Below, one piece after another: positions 17,219 to 25,563 of a stretch of DNA of 64,000 nucleotides (positions are counted from its first letter, which is position 1; each line of letters opens with the position of its first letter). Location of the stretch: NCBI GenBank assembly GCA_014728045.1, contig WJMH01000010.1:1-64000 (forward strand). The letters run 5' to 3'. A program made the position numbers and the translations under genes. Source of the stretch: Candidatus Omnitrophota bacterium (lineage in GTDB: Bacteria; Omnitrophota; Gorgyraeia; Tantalellales; Tantalellaceae). Below the pieces are notes generated by a model, which was not told the origin of the DNA, made no database searches, and saw only the letters and a list, made by a program, of their open reading frames with translations.

Positions 17219-17249
17219 AAAAAAGCCACCAAATGCAGGTGGCTTTTTA
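17219..17249 (-). terminator. Terminator of the tRNA-Thr(TGT)-tRNA-Tyr transcript
   Basis: The inverted repeat AAAAAAGCCACC / GGTGGCTTTTT around a 7-base loop gives a GC stem and a T run on the minus strand six bases after the tRNA-Tyr CCA. This ends the tRNA transcript before the response regulator gene. Confidence 0.85.
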
Positions 17250-17254
17250 TATAG

Positions 17255-17340
17255 TGGTGGGGAGAGGAGGATTTGAACCTCCGTAGGCTAAAGCCGACAG
17301 ATTTACAGTCTGCTCCGATTGACCACTCCGGCATCTCCCC
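17255..17340 (-). tRNA. tRNA-Tyr (anticodon GTA)
   Basis: An 86-base class II tRNA with a long variable arm and encoded CCA. The acceptor is GGGGAGA/TCTCCCC; the anticodon loop CTGTAAA gives GTA. It corresponds to tyrU of the E. coli cluster and follows tRNA-Thr(TGT) by 80 bases. Confidence 0.97.
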
Positions 17341-17420
17341 TGATTTATAATAGAACAACGCACTAAAGGCGTATTCTATATTATTATTCTCTATTTGTAA
17401 AGAGCTTTGTACTTGGAAAA

Positions 17421-17495
17421 TGGAGCCGGCGGAGGGATTCGAACCCCCGACCAGAGGTTTACAAAACCCCTGCTCTACCCCTGAGCTACGCCGGC
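17421..17495 (-). tRNA. tRNA-Thr (anticodon TGT)
   Basis: A 75-base tRNA with encoded CCA. The acceptor is GCCGGCG/CGCCGGC; anticodon stem GGGGT/ACCTC contains one G-T pair; the loop TTTGTAA gives TGT. It corresponds to thrU, first member of the conserved cluster. Confidence 0.96.
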
Positions 17496-17528
17496 ATTAA
17501 ACAAATACAGTGTCCGTTCAATGTGATA

Positions 17529-17556
17529 AGTATATCACAATATGTTATTTATTCAA
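17529..17556 (-). promoter_or_regulatory. Promoter of tRNA-Thr(TGT)-tRNA-Tyr
   Basis: TTGAAT (17551-17556) and TATACT (17529-17534) with a 16-base spacer, about 27 bases before the tRNA 5' end. Confidence 0.7.
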
Positions 17557-17597
17557 CACCCTATTTACACGGAATAAGTCCGAATGACGGGGAAAAT

Positions 17598-19406
17598 CTA
17601 ACTCTTTTTCAATGGAAGGAGTATGGTGGCAGTGGTGCCCTCGCCTTTTTCGCTGGAGAATGAAAGCTCCCCGCCGTGGGCCTTTACTATATTGTAACAT
17701 AAAGGCAGGCCCAGTCCGGTCCCCTTTTCTTTTGTGGTAAAGAATGGATCGAATAGCTTCTTCATATGCTCCTCGTCTATTCCGCTACCGGTATCCTCTA
17801 TCTTAATGCGAAACATGTTGTCCTGCACGTCGGTCTTGACCTTAAGCCTCCCACCTTCAGGCATGGCATCAGCTGAATTGTTAATTAAATTCAGAAAGAC
17901 CTCGTGCAGACTTTTCTCATCCGCCTCCACCAGGATCGGAGAAGAAACATAATCTTTTTCTATCTTAATGTTCTTCAGGGAAAACGGGTGCTCCACCAGA
18001 CTCAGAACATAATCGATGCTCTCATTGATATTCACCTGCTTGTAATCACCCTTGCTCGGTTTGGAAAAATACAGGAACTTGTGCATAAGCTCATTAGCCC
18101 TTTGGGCCTGATCATGGATTATCTCCAACGCGCCTTTTATCTCTTCGTTGCCCGGCTCTTCCATCAGGGCTATCTGCGCTCTTCCCGATATCACCTGTAG
18201 AGGATTCTTTATCTCATGCGCCATATCCGCCATCATTTCGCCTATCTGGGCGAATCTCTGGGTGGTCTTCAGTTTTTTCCTGTAAGTCAGGTTCCTCAAA
18301 ATGGCTTGAACGGCTATGATCTTCCCCTCTTTTTTCAACGGAATGCCCCTAAGCTCGTACGGCACCAGATTTCCATCCTTGGTCACACCTTCCACCTCGA
18401 CAATGGGAGACTCTCCTTTTCTTAACACCTTGTTCATCGCTGCCATTGTCTTCGGTACGGACGACTTCGAAATAATGCCGCTGGTAAATACGTTCTTGCC
18501 CATCATCTCCTGTCTGCTGTATTTGCTTTCTTCCTCGAACTTCCTATTGAGATCAAGAAATTTGCCTTTAGGGTCGACTATTGCGATAAGGTCCGCAGCG
18601 CTCTCAAAGAACATCCTGTATTTTTCCTCGCTTTCCTTCAGCGCTCTTTCCGTCTTTTTTTGTTCGGTGATCACCCGGAAATAAACAGAAATACCTCTCT
18701 GGCTCGGATAGACCCTGACATCGAACCAGTCGCAATACGGTTCCACCCCGAAATAAGTTTCAAAGAATAACGGCTGTTTATTCTGCAGCGCCCATTTGTA
18801 TTTTTCTTCGAAGACGGAATTCTTCGCCTCGGGAAAAGCTTCCAGTAAATTCTTTCCGACAACCTCTTCCTTCTTTCTTCCCAGCATTTCCTGTGCCGCT
18901 TTATTGAAGTAAAGAACTACCATTCTCTCGTCAAGGACCATAAAACCATCCGATATGCTCTGCAGTATATCTTTCATGAACTTATTTGCATTATCGAGCT
19001 CTTTCTCGGTCCTCCTCCTCGATCCGCGCATTCGGGATTCTTCCATCTCCCGTTCTACGGCTGGATAAAGGCGTGCCAGTTTGCCCTTGACCATGTAATC
19101 GCTGGCGCCATTCTTCAACATCTTGACCGCTATTTCTTCACCTATGGTTCCGGATACCACTATGAAAGGCAGGTCTATCGCTTTCTCCTTCAACAGTTCC
19201 AGCGCGTCCTCACCGCTGAATTCCGGCAATTTGTAATCAGCGATGATTATATCCCACTGCCCTTCGTCGAGCGCGCGCGACATCTGTTCGCGAGTTTCCA
19301 CCCTTTTTACCTCCGGAAGGAATCCTCCCTTTTGCAGTTCATGTTCGACCATGAGAGCGTCGTCAGCCGAGTCTTCCACCATTAGAACCCGTATTTTTTT
19401 TGCCAT
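17598..19406 (-). CDS. Hybrid sensor histidine kinase: receiver-PAS-PAS-HisKA-HATPase
   Basis: 602 residues, no membrane segment. The N-terminal receiver (about 1-125) has E11-D12 and phosphoacceptor D57. Two PAS domains follow (about 140-255 and 260-385), then a HisKA dimerisation domain with H397 (MAHEIKNPL) and an NtrB-like ATPase domain (N-box LNLINNSADAM, G1 DTGSGI, G2 GTGLGL). A receiver at the N-terminus of a kinase suggests that phosphorylation of the receiver tunes the kinase. It follows the 630-residue kinase gene by about 95 bases and precedes the tRNA cluster promoter. Its partner may be the response regulator at 16721-17095. Confidence 0.95.
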   Translation of the reverse strand: MAKKIRVLMVEDSADDALMVEHELQKGGFLPEVKRVETREQMSRALDEGQWDIIIADYKLPEFSGEDALELLKEKAIDLPFIVVSGTIGEEIAVKMLKNGASDYMVKGKLARLYPAVEREMEESRMRGSRRRTEKELDNANKFMKDILQSISDGFMVLDERMVVLYFNKAAQEMLGRKKEEVVGKNLLEAFPEAKNSVFEEKYKWALQNKQPLFFETYFGVEPYCDWFDVRVYPSQRGISVYFRVITEQKKTERALKESEEKYRMFFESAADLIAIVDPKGKFLDLNRKFEEESKYSRQEMMGKNVFTSGIISKSSVPKTMAAMNKVLRKGESPIVEVEGVTKDGNLVPYELRGIPLKKEGKIIAVQAILRNLTYRKKLKTTQRFAQIGEMMADMAHEIKNPLQVISGRAQIALMEEPGNEEIKGALEIIHDQAQRANELMHKFLYFSKPSKGDYKQVNINESIDYVLSLVEHPFSLKNIKIEKDYVSSPILVEADEKSLHEVFLNLINNSADAMPEGGRLKVKTDVQDNMFRIKIEDTGSGIDEEHMKKLFDPFFTTKEKGTGLGLPLCYNIVKAHGGELSFSSEKGEGTTATILLPLKKS

Positions 19407-19501
19407 CTCATACTCCTGTGCATAGATCTTCCGTTTGTATGTGCAGTGAACCTCTTTCTCGTTCTATGTTCCCTGACAAAGCAATAAGATCTGCCTTACC
19501 C

Positions 19502-21394
19502 TTAACTGGTATGGTCTAAAGATCCTTCCGCACAAGTTGCTGATTTATCGGATATGGTAAAATAAAATGTCGCTCCCCTGCTTGGCCTGCTGTCCGCCCA
19601 GACACGACCGCCATGTCGGCTGATTATTCGCTTTACAGTAGCCAAACCTATTCCCGTGCCCGGAAAATCCTTCTGCGAATGAACCCTCTGGAAAGGGCCG
19701 AATATCCTGTCAGCATAGGCCATATTGAAACCGACGCCATTATCCCTGACAAAGACAGCTTTTTCCCCGCCGATATCAACTGATCCCACTTCAACACGGG
19801 CTTGCTTTTTGCGTTCTGAAAATTTACAGGCGTTCTCCAGAAGATTTTCCATAACGATGCGCATCAATCTTTGGTCCGCTCTCACTTTAAGACCAGGGGC
19901 TATTAGAAAATCTATATTCTTTCCCGAATAACGGGTTTTAAGGTCCTCCACCAGATCCGCCGCGATATCGCTGAGATTTACCGTCCTGCGGTTGAGATCC
20001 TGCCGGGTAACCTTCGACAGCGTAAGGATGTCGTCAATGAGCCGTCCCATGTGCTGGCATGAACTGCGTATGCGCCGCAAATGATCCGCCCCCTTTTGGT
20101 CCAACTTCTCAGAGTAATCTTCCAGGAGAATGCGGCTGAACCCGTCCATGCTCCTTAAAGGAGCTCTCAGATCATGTGATACAGAATAACTGAAAGCTTC
20201 AAGCTCCTTGTTGGCTTCGCCAAGTTCTCTGGTCCTTTCTTCGACCAGTTCCTCTAAATGCTGGCGATATGCTTCAAGTTCGAATTCAGCCATTTTCAGG
20301 TCGGTTATGTCCTTGATATGCTCAATAATACCCACCATTTCACCTTGAGCATTCCTGAAAGGATACGAGGAAAGAAGCATCCAGCCCTCGGGGTTTTCCT
20401 CAGAGGGGTAAGGGACCACGGCCGATTCCATCTGTCCGGTCTGGAAGGTTTTAACCGAAGGGCACCAGGGACACACATCGCTTCTCTGCTGATAAACCTC
20501 ATAACACTTCTTGCCTACGATCGGAATGGCATACTCATGCATCCGTTCGATCCATAAATTCGTTTTCACCACGTTAAGATCCTTGTCCAATATGCTTATT
20601 CCGTCCTGTATACCGTCAAAGACCGATTGCAGGAACCTTTCACTGTCCTTGAGCTCGTTCTCTATCAATTTACGCCGCGTGATATCATGCGCGTAAAGAT
20701 TGACATAATCCGAATCGGTGATCGGCGCTACATGAACGGAGAAGAAACGACTGTTCGAACGCGACTCCTCCAGACTGTTCTCCCCGGTCCTTAAAGCATC
20801 TTTTATTATTTCGATCCATTCATCCGGCACTGTTTTGCCTGTCGCGGTTTTCCAGCTTTTCAGTAGTCCTTCCGAAGATTCATTGGCGTATAATATTCTC
20901 CCCTGGCTGTCCACGCGCAGGACCGGACTGGGGTCTTCCGAAAGGAACTTCGCAAGATTCTGTATCTCTTGCTCCTTCTGCTTGAGTTCGGTAATATCCG
21001 TGATCACATTCGCATAATATTCAGGATTACCTTCTGCGTCCTTTATGATGAAAATGTTCTCGATTACCGGGGTCTTCCTCCCCTCCGCTGAAAGAAGGAC
21101 CGCCTCCCCGGTCCAATGACCTTTTTCTAATACTTTTTCCCGAACACTTGTGACAAAATTTTCATAAGACTCTTTCGAATAATAATCTCTCAGATGCTTT
21201 TTGTAACAGTCGCCGGGACTCTCCTCACCGAACATCCGGCAAAGAGCCGGGTTGACATAGACCACTCGGCCCTGCATATTTGCCATGCCCAAACCTTGCC
21301 CGGCAGCTTCGGCAAATCGCCTGAACATAATGTCCGGGGTTAGGTTCTCTCTTGCAGGAACTGGTTTTTTTGTCTTATTTTCTTTTCCAGCCAT
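19502..21394 (-). CDS. Soluble PAS-rich sensor histidine kinase
   Basis: 630 residues with no clear membrane helix. Three PAS domains occupy about 20-380; the third holds CYEVYQQRSDVCPWCP, the same Cys pattern as the membrane PAS protein at 12119-12811. A coiled coil follows, then HisKA with H407 (FSYSVSHDLRAPL), then an ATPase domain (ENACKFS, DNGVGFN, GTGIGLATV). The H-box type resembles phytochrome-like kinases. It probably senses a redox state or small ligand in the cytoplasm. It lies 24 bases beyond a terminator, so it heads a new transcript with the 602-residue kinase. Confidence 0.93.
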   Translation of the reverse strand: MAGKENKTKKPVPARENLTPDIMFRRFAEAAGQGLGMANMQGRVVYVNPALCRMFGEESPGDCYKKHLRDYYSKESYENFVTSVREKVLEKGHWTGEAVLLSAEGRKTPVIENIFIIKDAEGNPEYYANVITDITELKQKEQEIQNLAKFLSEDPSPVLRVDSQGRILYANESSEGLLKSWKTATGKTVPDEWIEIIKDALRTGENSLEESRSNSRFFSVHVAPITDSDYVNLYAHDITRRKLIENELKDSERFLQSVFDGIQDGISILDKDLNVVKTNLWIERMHEYAIPIVGKKCYEVYQQRSDVCPWCPSVKTFQTGQMESAVVPYPSEENPEGWMLLSSYPFRNAQGEMVGIIEHIKDITDLKMAEFELEAYRQHLEELVEERTRELGEANKELEAFSYSVSHDLRAPLRSMDGFSRILLEDYSEKLDQKGADHLRRIRSSCQHMGRLIDDILTLSKVTRQDLNRRTVNLSDIAADLVEDLKTRYSGKNIDFLIAPGLKVRADQRLMRIVMENLLENACKFSERKKQARVEVGSVDIGGEKAVFVRDNGVGFNMAYADRIFGPFQRVHSQKDFPGTGIGLATVKRIISRHGGRVWADSRPSRGATFYFTISDKSATCAEGSLDHTS

Positions 21395-21419
21395 GTTCTC
21401 CTGTCACACTTTCTACAGC

Positions 21420-21456
21420 AAAAAAGGCAATACCACTATCAAAGCGGCATTGCCTT
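21420..21456 (-). terminator. Strong terminator after the ftsH-to-nnrD run
   Basis: On the minus strand AAGGCAAT and ATTGCCTT form an 8-bp stem, extended inward by CCGCT/AGTGG, followed by six T. It lies 67 bases after the nnrD stop and before the kinase gene. Confidence 0.9.
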
Positions 21457-21523
21457 CAGTTTATATTAATCATATCCTTCCATTGCATCCCCCCATCAAT
21501 GAAAAGGTTTCAGGGGTCTTGCC

Positions 21524-22384
21524 CTATATACCGGCCCTGTCAAATGCCTCCGGCAAAAGGTCCAGTATATCAGAAGCTGTCATGCTGAACTGCCCGACTT
21601 CTTCTGCGGCAATATCCCCAGCCGTACCATGGAGATAAACGGCACAAACGCTCGCCGAATAATCATCAATGCCCTGCCCGATAAAGGAAGCTATCATGCC
21701 CGTCAGCACATCACCTGTGCCGCCTGAGGCCATGCCTGAATTACCTGTCTGGTTAACATACACCTTCCCGTCGGGACTTGCGACAACAGTCCCGTACCCC
21801 TTAAGCACAACAACCGTTTCAGTTACCTCAGCTATGCTTTTGGTGATATCTTCCCTGTTTGCCTGTATGTCCGTGGCCGTCTTACCGGTCAAGCGGGCAA
21901 GCTCCCCCGGGTGAGGTGTAATAACGGTCCTGAAAGATCTTTTGCCTAGAATATCAATATCCCCCTCCAGACAATTTATCCCATCAGCATCAAGCACCAG
22001 AGGTATCTCAATCTCATTCAAAAGGTCCTTAACGAGAGTTTTCGTGCTGTCAGCGGTACCCATCCCCGGCCCCATTGCAACAACATCACATTTCTTAGAA
22101 AATGCGAGTATATCGGCCTTGGCCTTATGCCCAAGTGCCTGCTCCGGAGTTTCATGCAGAGGCAAGGTCATGACCTCGGTAAGTTTGACTTCCATCACCG
22201 GGTTCAGAGATTCTGGTATGCCATTAATTACCAACCCGCTTCCCGAATGAAGCGCCCCCTGCGAGCAAAGAAAAGCCGCACCGGTCATCCCTCTAGAGCC
22301 AGCAAGTACAAGGACCTTACCATAATCGCCTTTATGCGAATCCTTGCGCCTGGAAGGAATCTTATCTATGTGTTCACGTACCAT
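21524..22384 (-). CDS. nnrD: ADP-dependent NAD(P)HX dehydratase
   Basis: 286 residues of the ribokinase-like carbohydrate kinase family. The enzyme repairs hydrated NADH/NADPH, using ADP or ATP. Visible motifs are GDYGKVLVLAGS near the start, AMGPGMGT, LDADGIN, ITPHPGE and the nucleotide-binding SGMASGGTGDVL. It is a stand-alone dehydratase without the NnrE epimerase domain often fused at the N-terminus; the epimerase may be elsewhere. It overlaps acpS by 11 bases and is the last gene before the terminator at 21420. Confidence 0.94.
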   Translation of the reverse strand: MVREHIDKIPSRRKDSHKGDYGKVLVLAGSRGMTGAAFLCSQGALHSGSGLVINGIPESLNPVMEVKLTEVMTLPLHETPEQALGHKAKADILAFSKKCDVVAMGPGMGTADSTKTLVKDLLNEIEIPLVLDADGINCLEGDIDILGKRSFRTVITPHPGELARLTGKTATDIQANREDITKSIAEVTETVVVLKGYGTVVASPDGKVYVNQTGNSGMASGGTGDVLTGMIASFIGQGIDDYSASVCAVYLHGTAGDIAAEEVGQFSMTASDILDLLPEAFDRAGI

Positions 22385-22769
22385 TTTTCACCACCATCGC
22401 GTTTGAGGTCGCAAGCTCGTGAGTATGGGAAATACTGACAAAAACCCGCGACAGTTCATATTTATTCATCAATTCCTTTGCCTGGCCGTGCAGAACGGCG
22501 TAGGGTTTCCCGTCTTCGGCATTGAGTATCTCTATTTCCGCCCAGTTCAGGCCTATGCGGGCTCCGTCAGGAAGCGCCTTTTTAACGGCTTCCTTGGCCG
22601 CGAACTTGCCGGCCATGTGCATGTAATAGCCTTTTCTGTTCTTACCGACGGCATGCTTAAGCTCTTTGTCGGTGAATATCCGCTCAAGGAACGGTTCCCC
22701 GTGTTTGTTGACCGCATTCTGGAACCTTTCGATCTCGATCGCGTCTATGCCTATGCCCTGAACGTTCAT
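22374..22769 (-). CDS. acpS: Holo-[acyl-carrier-protein] synthase
   Basis: 131 residues, the usual AcpS length. It transfers phosphopantetheine from CoA to acyl carrier protein. Motifs: GIGIDAIEIERF near the N-terminus (metal-binding Asp) and KFAAKEAVKKAL (catalytic Glu and Lys), then SISHTHELA near the end. It overlaps pdxJ by four bases and nnrD by 11, so the three are translationally linked. Confidence 0.96.
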   Translation of the reverse strand: MNVQGIGIDAIEIERFQNAVNKHGEPFLERIFTDKELKHAVGKNRKGYYMHMAGKFAAKEAVKKALPDGARIGLNWAEIEILNAEDGKPYAVLHGQAKELMNKYELSRVFVSISHTHELATSNAMVVKNGT

Positions 22770-23482
22770 CGTATTGATTCTTTCATCATCCTGACCGCTT
22801 CGGCCAAACCGACGAACACCGACCTGGAAATTATCGAATGGCCTATATTAAGCTCGTACATCCCGTCAATGGCCGCTATCGGCTCAACATTCTGATAAGT
22901 AAGGCCGTGCCCGGCGCAGACGGTTATGTCCTTGCCCCTCGCGTAAGATGATACCTTCTCCAGAACGTTCAGCTCGCCTTTATGATCACCTCCGGAATGG
23001 AATTGCTCGGCATACCCTCCAATATGGAACTCGACCATCTTCACACCGCTATCCACAGCGGCATCCACCTGGGAGACCTCAGGGTCAATGAAAAGGCTTA
23101 CCGTGATGCCTGATCTTTGCAGAGCGCCCACGACCTCTTTAACCCTTTTCATATTACCCACAACATCCAATCCGCCTTCAGTTGTTATTTCCTGCCTGTT
23201 CTCGGGAACGATCGTGGCCTGGTCTGGTTTTATCCGGCAGGCTATATCCAGTATCTCACTATCAACGGACATCTCAAGATTGAGTCGCGTGGTAACAGCG
23301 TCTTTTATCCTTTCAAGATCAGTATCGTTTATATGGCGCCTGTCCTTACGTAAATGGCAGACTATACCGTCGCACCCTGCCTTCTCGCATTCGTAAACGG
23401 CTTCCACGGGATCTGGCTCGAAGGTTTTTCTGGCTTCCCTGATAGTGGCCACGTGATCGATATTGACGCCGAGTTTAGTCAT
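22766..23482 (-). CDS. pdxJ: Pyridoxine 5'-phosphate synthase
   Basis: 238 residues, normal for PdxJ, which condenses 1-deoxyxylulose 5-phosphate with 3-amino-1-hydroxyacetone phosphate. The start KLGVNIDHVATIREAR and the VCAGHGLTYQNV and ELNIGHSIISRS segments are family signatures. It implies the DXP-dependent vitamin B6 route. The cdaR stop immediately precedes it. Confidence 0.97.
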   Translation of the reverse strand: MTKLGVNIDHVATIREARKTFEPDPVEAVYECEKAGCDGIVCHLRKDRRHINDTDLERIKDAVTTRLNLEMSVDSEILDIACRIKPDQATIVPENRQEITTEGGLDVVGNMKRVKEVVGALQRSGITVSLFIDPEVSQVDAAVDSGVKMVEFHIGGYAEQFHSGGDHKGELNVLEKVSSYARGKDITVCAGHGLTYQNVEPIAAIDGMYELNIGHSIISRSVFVGLAEAVRMMKESIR

Positions 23483-23932
23483 CTATTTCTGCTCCTCACC
23501 TGCGGATTCCACCGGAAGATAAACGTCAACGACTTCATCATCGAACTGCAGGAACTTGACATCCGACCTCAGTCCGAGCTGCAACCTTGCGCTTCGGGTA
23601 TACTCACCAAGGTTTATCTTCTCCGTCCTTAGCTCATCCACCGACTCTATCACTTCACTGGGGCCAAAAATAGATACTCTTGCGGGCTCGACTTTAACCT
23701 TATCAAAGACGACCCTGTATCCCTGTGGGGATTTTCCCCAGAACACAGGTTTTACAGGGACCTGCTTTACCACGAAATTGAATCTGGAAAAGATCTCTTC
23801 GGAAGTCTCCTCTTTCTGGATATAAGTATCGGTATTGACGACATCGAAGACGTAGAACCATGTCGCTACAGCTAATGCCAGCGCAATAAGCTTGGCCCAG
23901 AAATTATTCAGAATGATCTTTCCCCATCTCAT
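23483..23932 (-). CDS. cdaR: YbbR-domain protein, CdaA regulator (CdaR-like)
   Basis: 149 residues: one N-terminal membrane helix (about 12-32) and roughly one and a half YbbR domains outside the membrane. This is shorter than B. subtilis CdaR, which has four such domains. CdaR binds and controls the diadenylate cyclase CdaA, whose gene lies directly upstream with a four-base overlap, so the assignment rests on both fold and position. The glmM gene that usually completes this trio is not here. Confidence 0.85.
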   Translation of the reverse strand: MRWGKIILNNFWAKLIALALAVATWFYVFDVVNTDTYIQKEETSEEIFSRFNFVVKQVPVKPVFWGKSPQGYRVVFDKVKVEPARVSIFGPSEVIESVDELRTEKINLGEYTRSARLQLGLRSDVKFLQFDDEVVDVYLPVESAGEEQK

Positions 23933-24729
23933 GCATTGTCTCCGATCATCTTCTTCTTTTGCATAATTCTTCTTATGATAGCTGGAACGGATCTTTTTCG
24001 TTCTTTCGGCACATATACCCTCTCCAGGACCCTACTGAGACTCTTCGATTCAATATCCCTGGTCATTTTGCCGCCTACCGCGATGGAAATGCCCCCGGTC
24101 TCTTCGCTTACCACTATTATGACCGAATCGGTATCTTCGCTGAGCCCCAGGGCCGCTCTGTGCCTGGTGCCCATGGTTTTTGGAACTTCTGGGTTTTGCG
24201 TGAGTGGAAAAAGGCAGGCTGCGGCCTCTATGCGCTGCTCTGAAACAATGACACCCCCGTCGTGCAGTGGCGTGCTTGGATCAAAGATCGTATTGATAAG
24301 TTCGCTCGTCACCGTAGAATCGATCGTTACCCCACTTTCTACATAACGGCGCAGCCCTATTTCCCTTTCAATGGCGATAAGCGCACCGGTCTTTTTTTTC
24401 GAGAGGACCACGGCAGCCTTGGCTATCTCACTCAGGGTCTCTTTTTCCCCTGAAAAGATCCCGAACCTGCCGATCCTGGCGAGCCCACGCCGTATCTCTG
24501 GCTGAAAAATAATAAGAAAGGCTATCACCGAGATCGCAAGGAGTCTCGTCAGGAGCCAGTTTATGATAACAAGATTAAGCCCCTTGCTCAAAAGCACCAC
24601 GAAAGATATTATGATGAGTCCCTTGAGAACCTGCTCGGCGGCAGTGCCCTTTAACAAGAGATACACCATGTAATAAACTCCCCAAAGTATCAGTACCTCA
24701 AGAACTATTTCCCATGACATGAATACCAT
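23929..24729 (-). CDS. cdaA: Membrane diadenylate cyclase (c-di-AMP synthase)
   Basis: 266 residues: three N-terminal membrane helices (about 5-85), then the DAC domain. It makes c-di-AMP from two ATP. The catalytic segment reads LHDGGVIV, a DGG in place of the common DGA, and the second motif GTRHRAALG is intact. SEETGGISIAVGGKM follows as in CdaA. It is paired with cdaR downstream. The N-terminus has ATG codons at positions 1 and 4; either is possible. Confidence 0.93.
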   Translation of the reverse strand: MVFMSWEIVLEVLILWGVYYMVYLLLKGTAAEQVLKGLIIISFVVLLSKGLNLVIINWLLTRLLAISVIAFLIIFQPEIRRGLARIGRFGIFSGEKETLSEIAKAAVVLSKKKTGALIAIEREIGLRRYVESGVTIDSTVTSELINTIFDPSTPLHDGGVIVSEQRIEAAACLFPLTQNPEVPKTMGTRHRAALGLSEDTDSVIIVVSEETGGISIAVGGKMTRDIESKSLSRVLERVYVPKERKRSVPAIIRRIMQKKKMIGDNA

Positions 24730-24732
24730 AAT

Positions 24733-25563
24733 TCATACACCCGTTTTGATCGCGTCGACCACCCTTGCGACGTCCCTCATCTGGGGAACATCATGTACCC
24801 GAACCATATCGGCTCCGTTCATTATCGCAACCGCTACACTTGCGGCAGTACCGAATTCTCTGCCGGTAACTTCTTTGGAGGTCACTTTGCCGATAAAAGA
24901 TTTCCTTGAAGTTCCCACCAGTAATGGTTTTCCCAAACCTTTCAGCTTTTCGAGATCCTTAAGGATCCTGAGATTGTGTTGAAGCGTCTTACCAAAACCT
25001 ATTCCGGGATCGACAATTATCATCTCCGGGTCTATCCCGGAATCCTCGGCAATTTTTATCGAACCGGCTAGATGATCCGATATTTCTTTTATGAGATCCC
25101 CATACCGCGGATCCATCTGCATGTTCCCGGGCTCGCCTTTCATGTGCATAAGGGCCACGCCCGCCCCGAACTGAGCCACTATTGAGGCCATACGCTTATC
25201 CCCCCGCAAAGCCCTTATGTCGTTCACCATAACTGCCCCGGCAGAGAGAGCCTGCCTAGCGACCTCACTCTTGCAGGTATCCACGGACAACGGTACACCG
25301 GCTTCAGAAGAGAGCTTTTCTACGACAGGAAGGATCCTGTCCGCTTCTTCAGAGGCTGTTACAGCCTCGGCTCCGGGCCTGGACGATTCCCCGCCTATAT
25401 CGATAATATCAGCCCCGTTGGCAGCCATCTCGAGCCCTTTATCCACTGCGCGTTCAGGTTCGGCATATTTTCCTCCGTCGCTGAAACTGTCAGGCGTAAT
25501 GTTCAATATGCCCATTATGCAAGTGCGTTGGCCTATGGGTATAGTGTACCTGCCGAGTTTCAT
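24733..25563 (-). CDS. folP: Dihydropteroate synthase
   Basis: 276 residues. It condenses p-aminobenzoate with hydroxymethyl-dihydropterin diphosphate in folate synthesis. Signature motifs: MGILNITPDSFSDGG, DIGGESSRPGA, VNDIRAL, MHMKG, IIVDPGIGFGKT and GTSRKSFIG. It overlaps ftsH by four bases, an arrangement common in bacteria (ftsH-folP). Its product feeds the C1-folate enzymes at 39783-43730. Confidence 0.97.
   Translation of the reverse strand: MKLGRYTIPIGQRTCIMGILNITPDSFSDGGKYAEPERAVDKGLEMAANGADIIDIGGESSRPGAEAVTASEEADRILPVVEKLSSEAGVPLSVDTCKSEVARQALSAGAVMVNDIRALRGDKRMASIVAQFGAGVALMHMKGEPGNMQMDPRYGDLIKEISDHLAGSIKIAEDSGIDPEMIIVDPGIGFGKTLQHNLRILKDLEKLKGLGKPLLVGTSRKSFIGKVTSKEVTGREFGTAASVAVAIMNGADMVRVHDVPQMRDVARVVDAIKTGV

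Noticed and set aside
229-17495. Integration sites or integrase remnants at the tRNA genes
   Set aside because: No integrase-like gene is present, and I saw no duplicated tRNA 3' ends or matching direct repeats at the borders of the two inserted stretches. The splitting is reported without claiming a mobile element.
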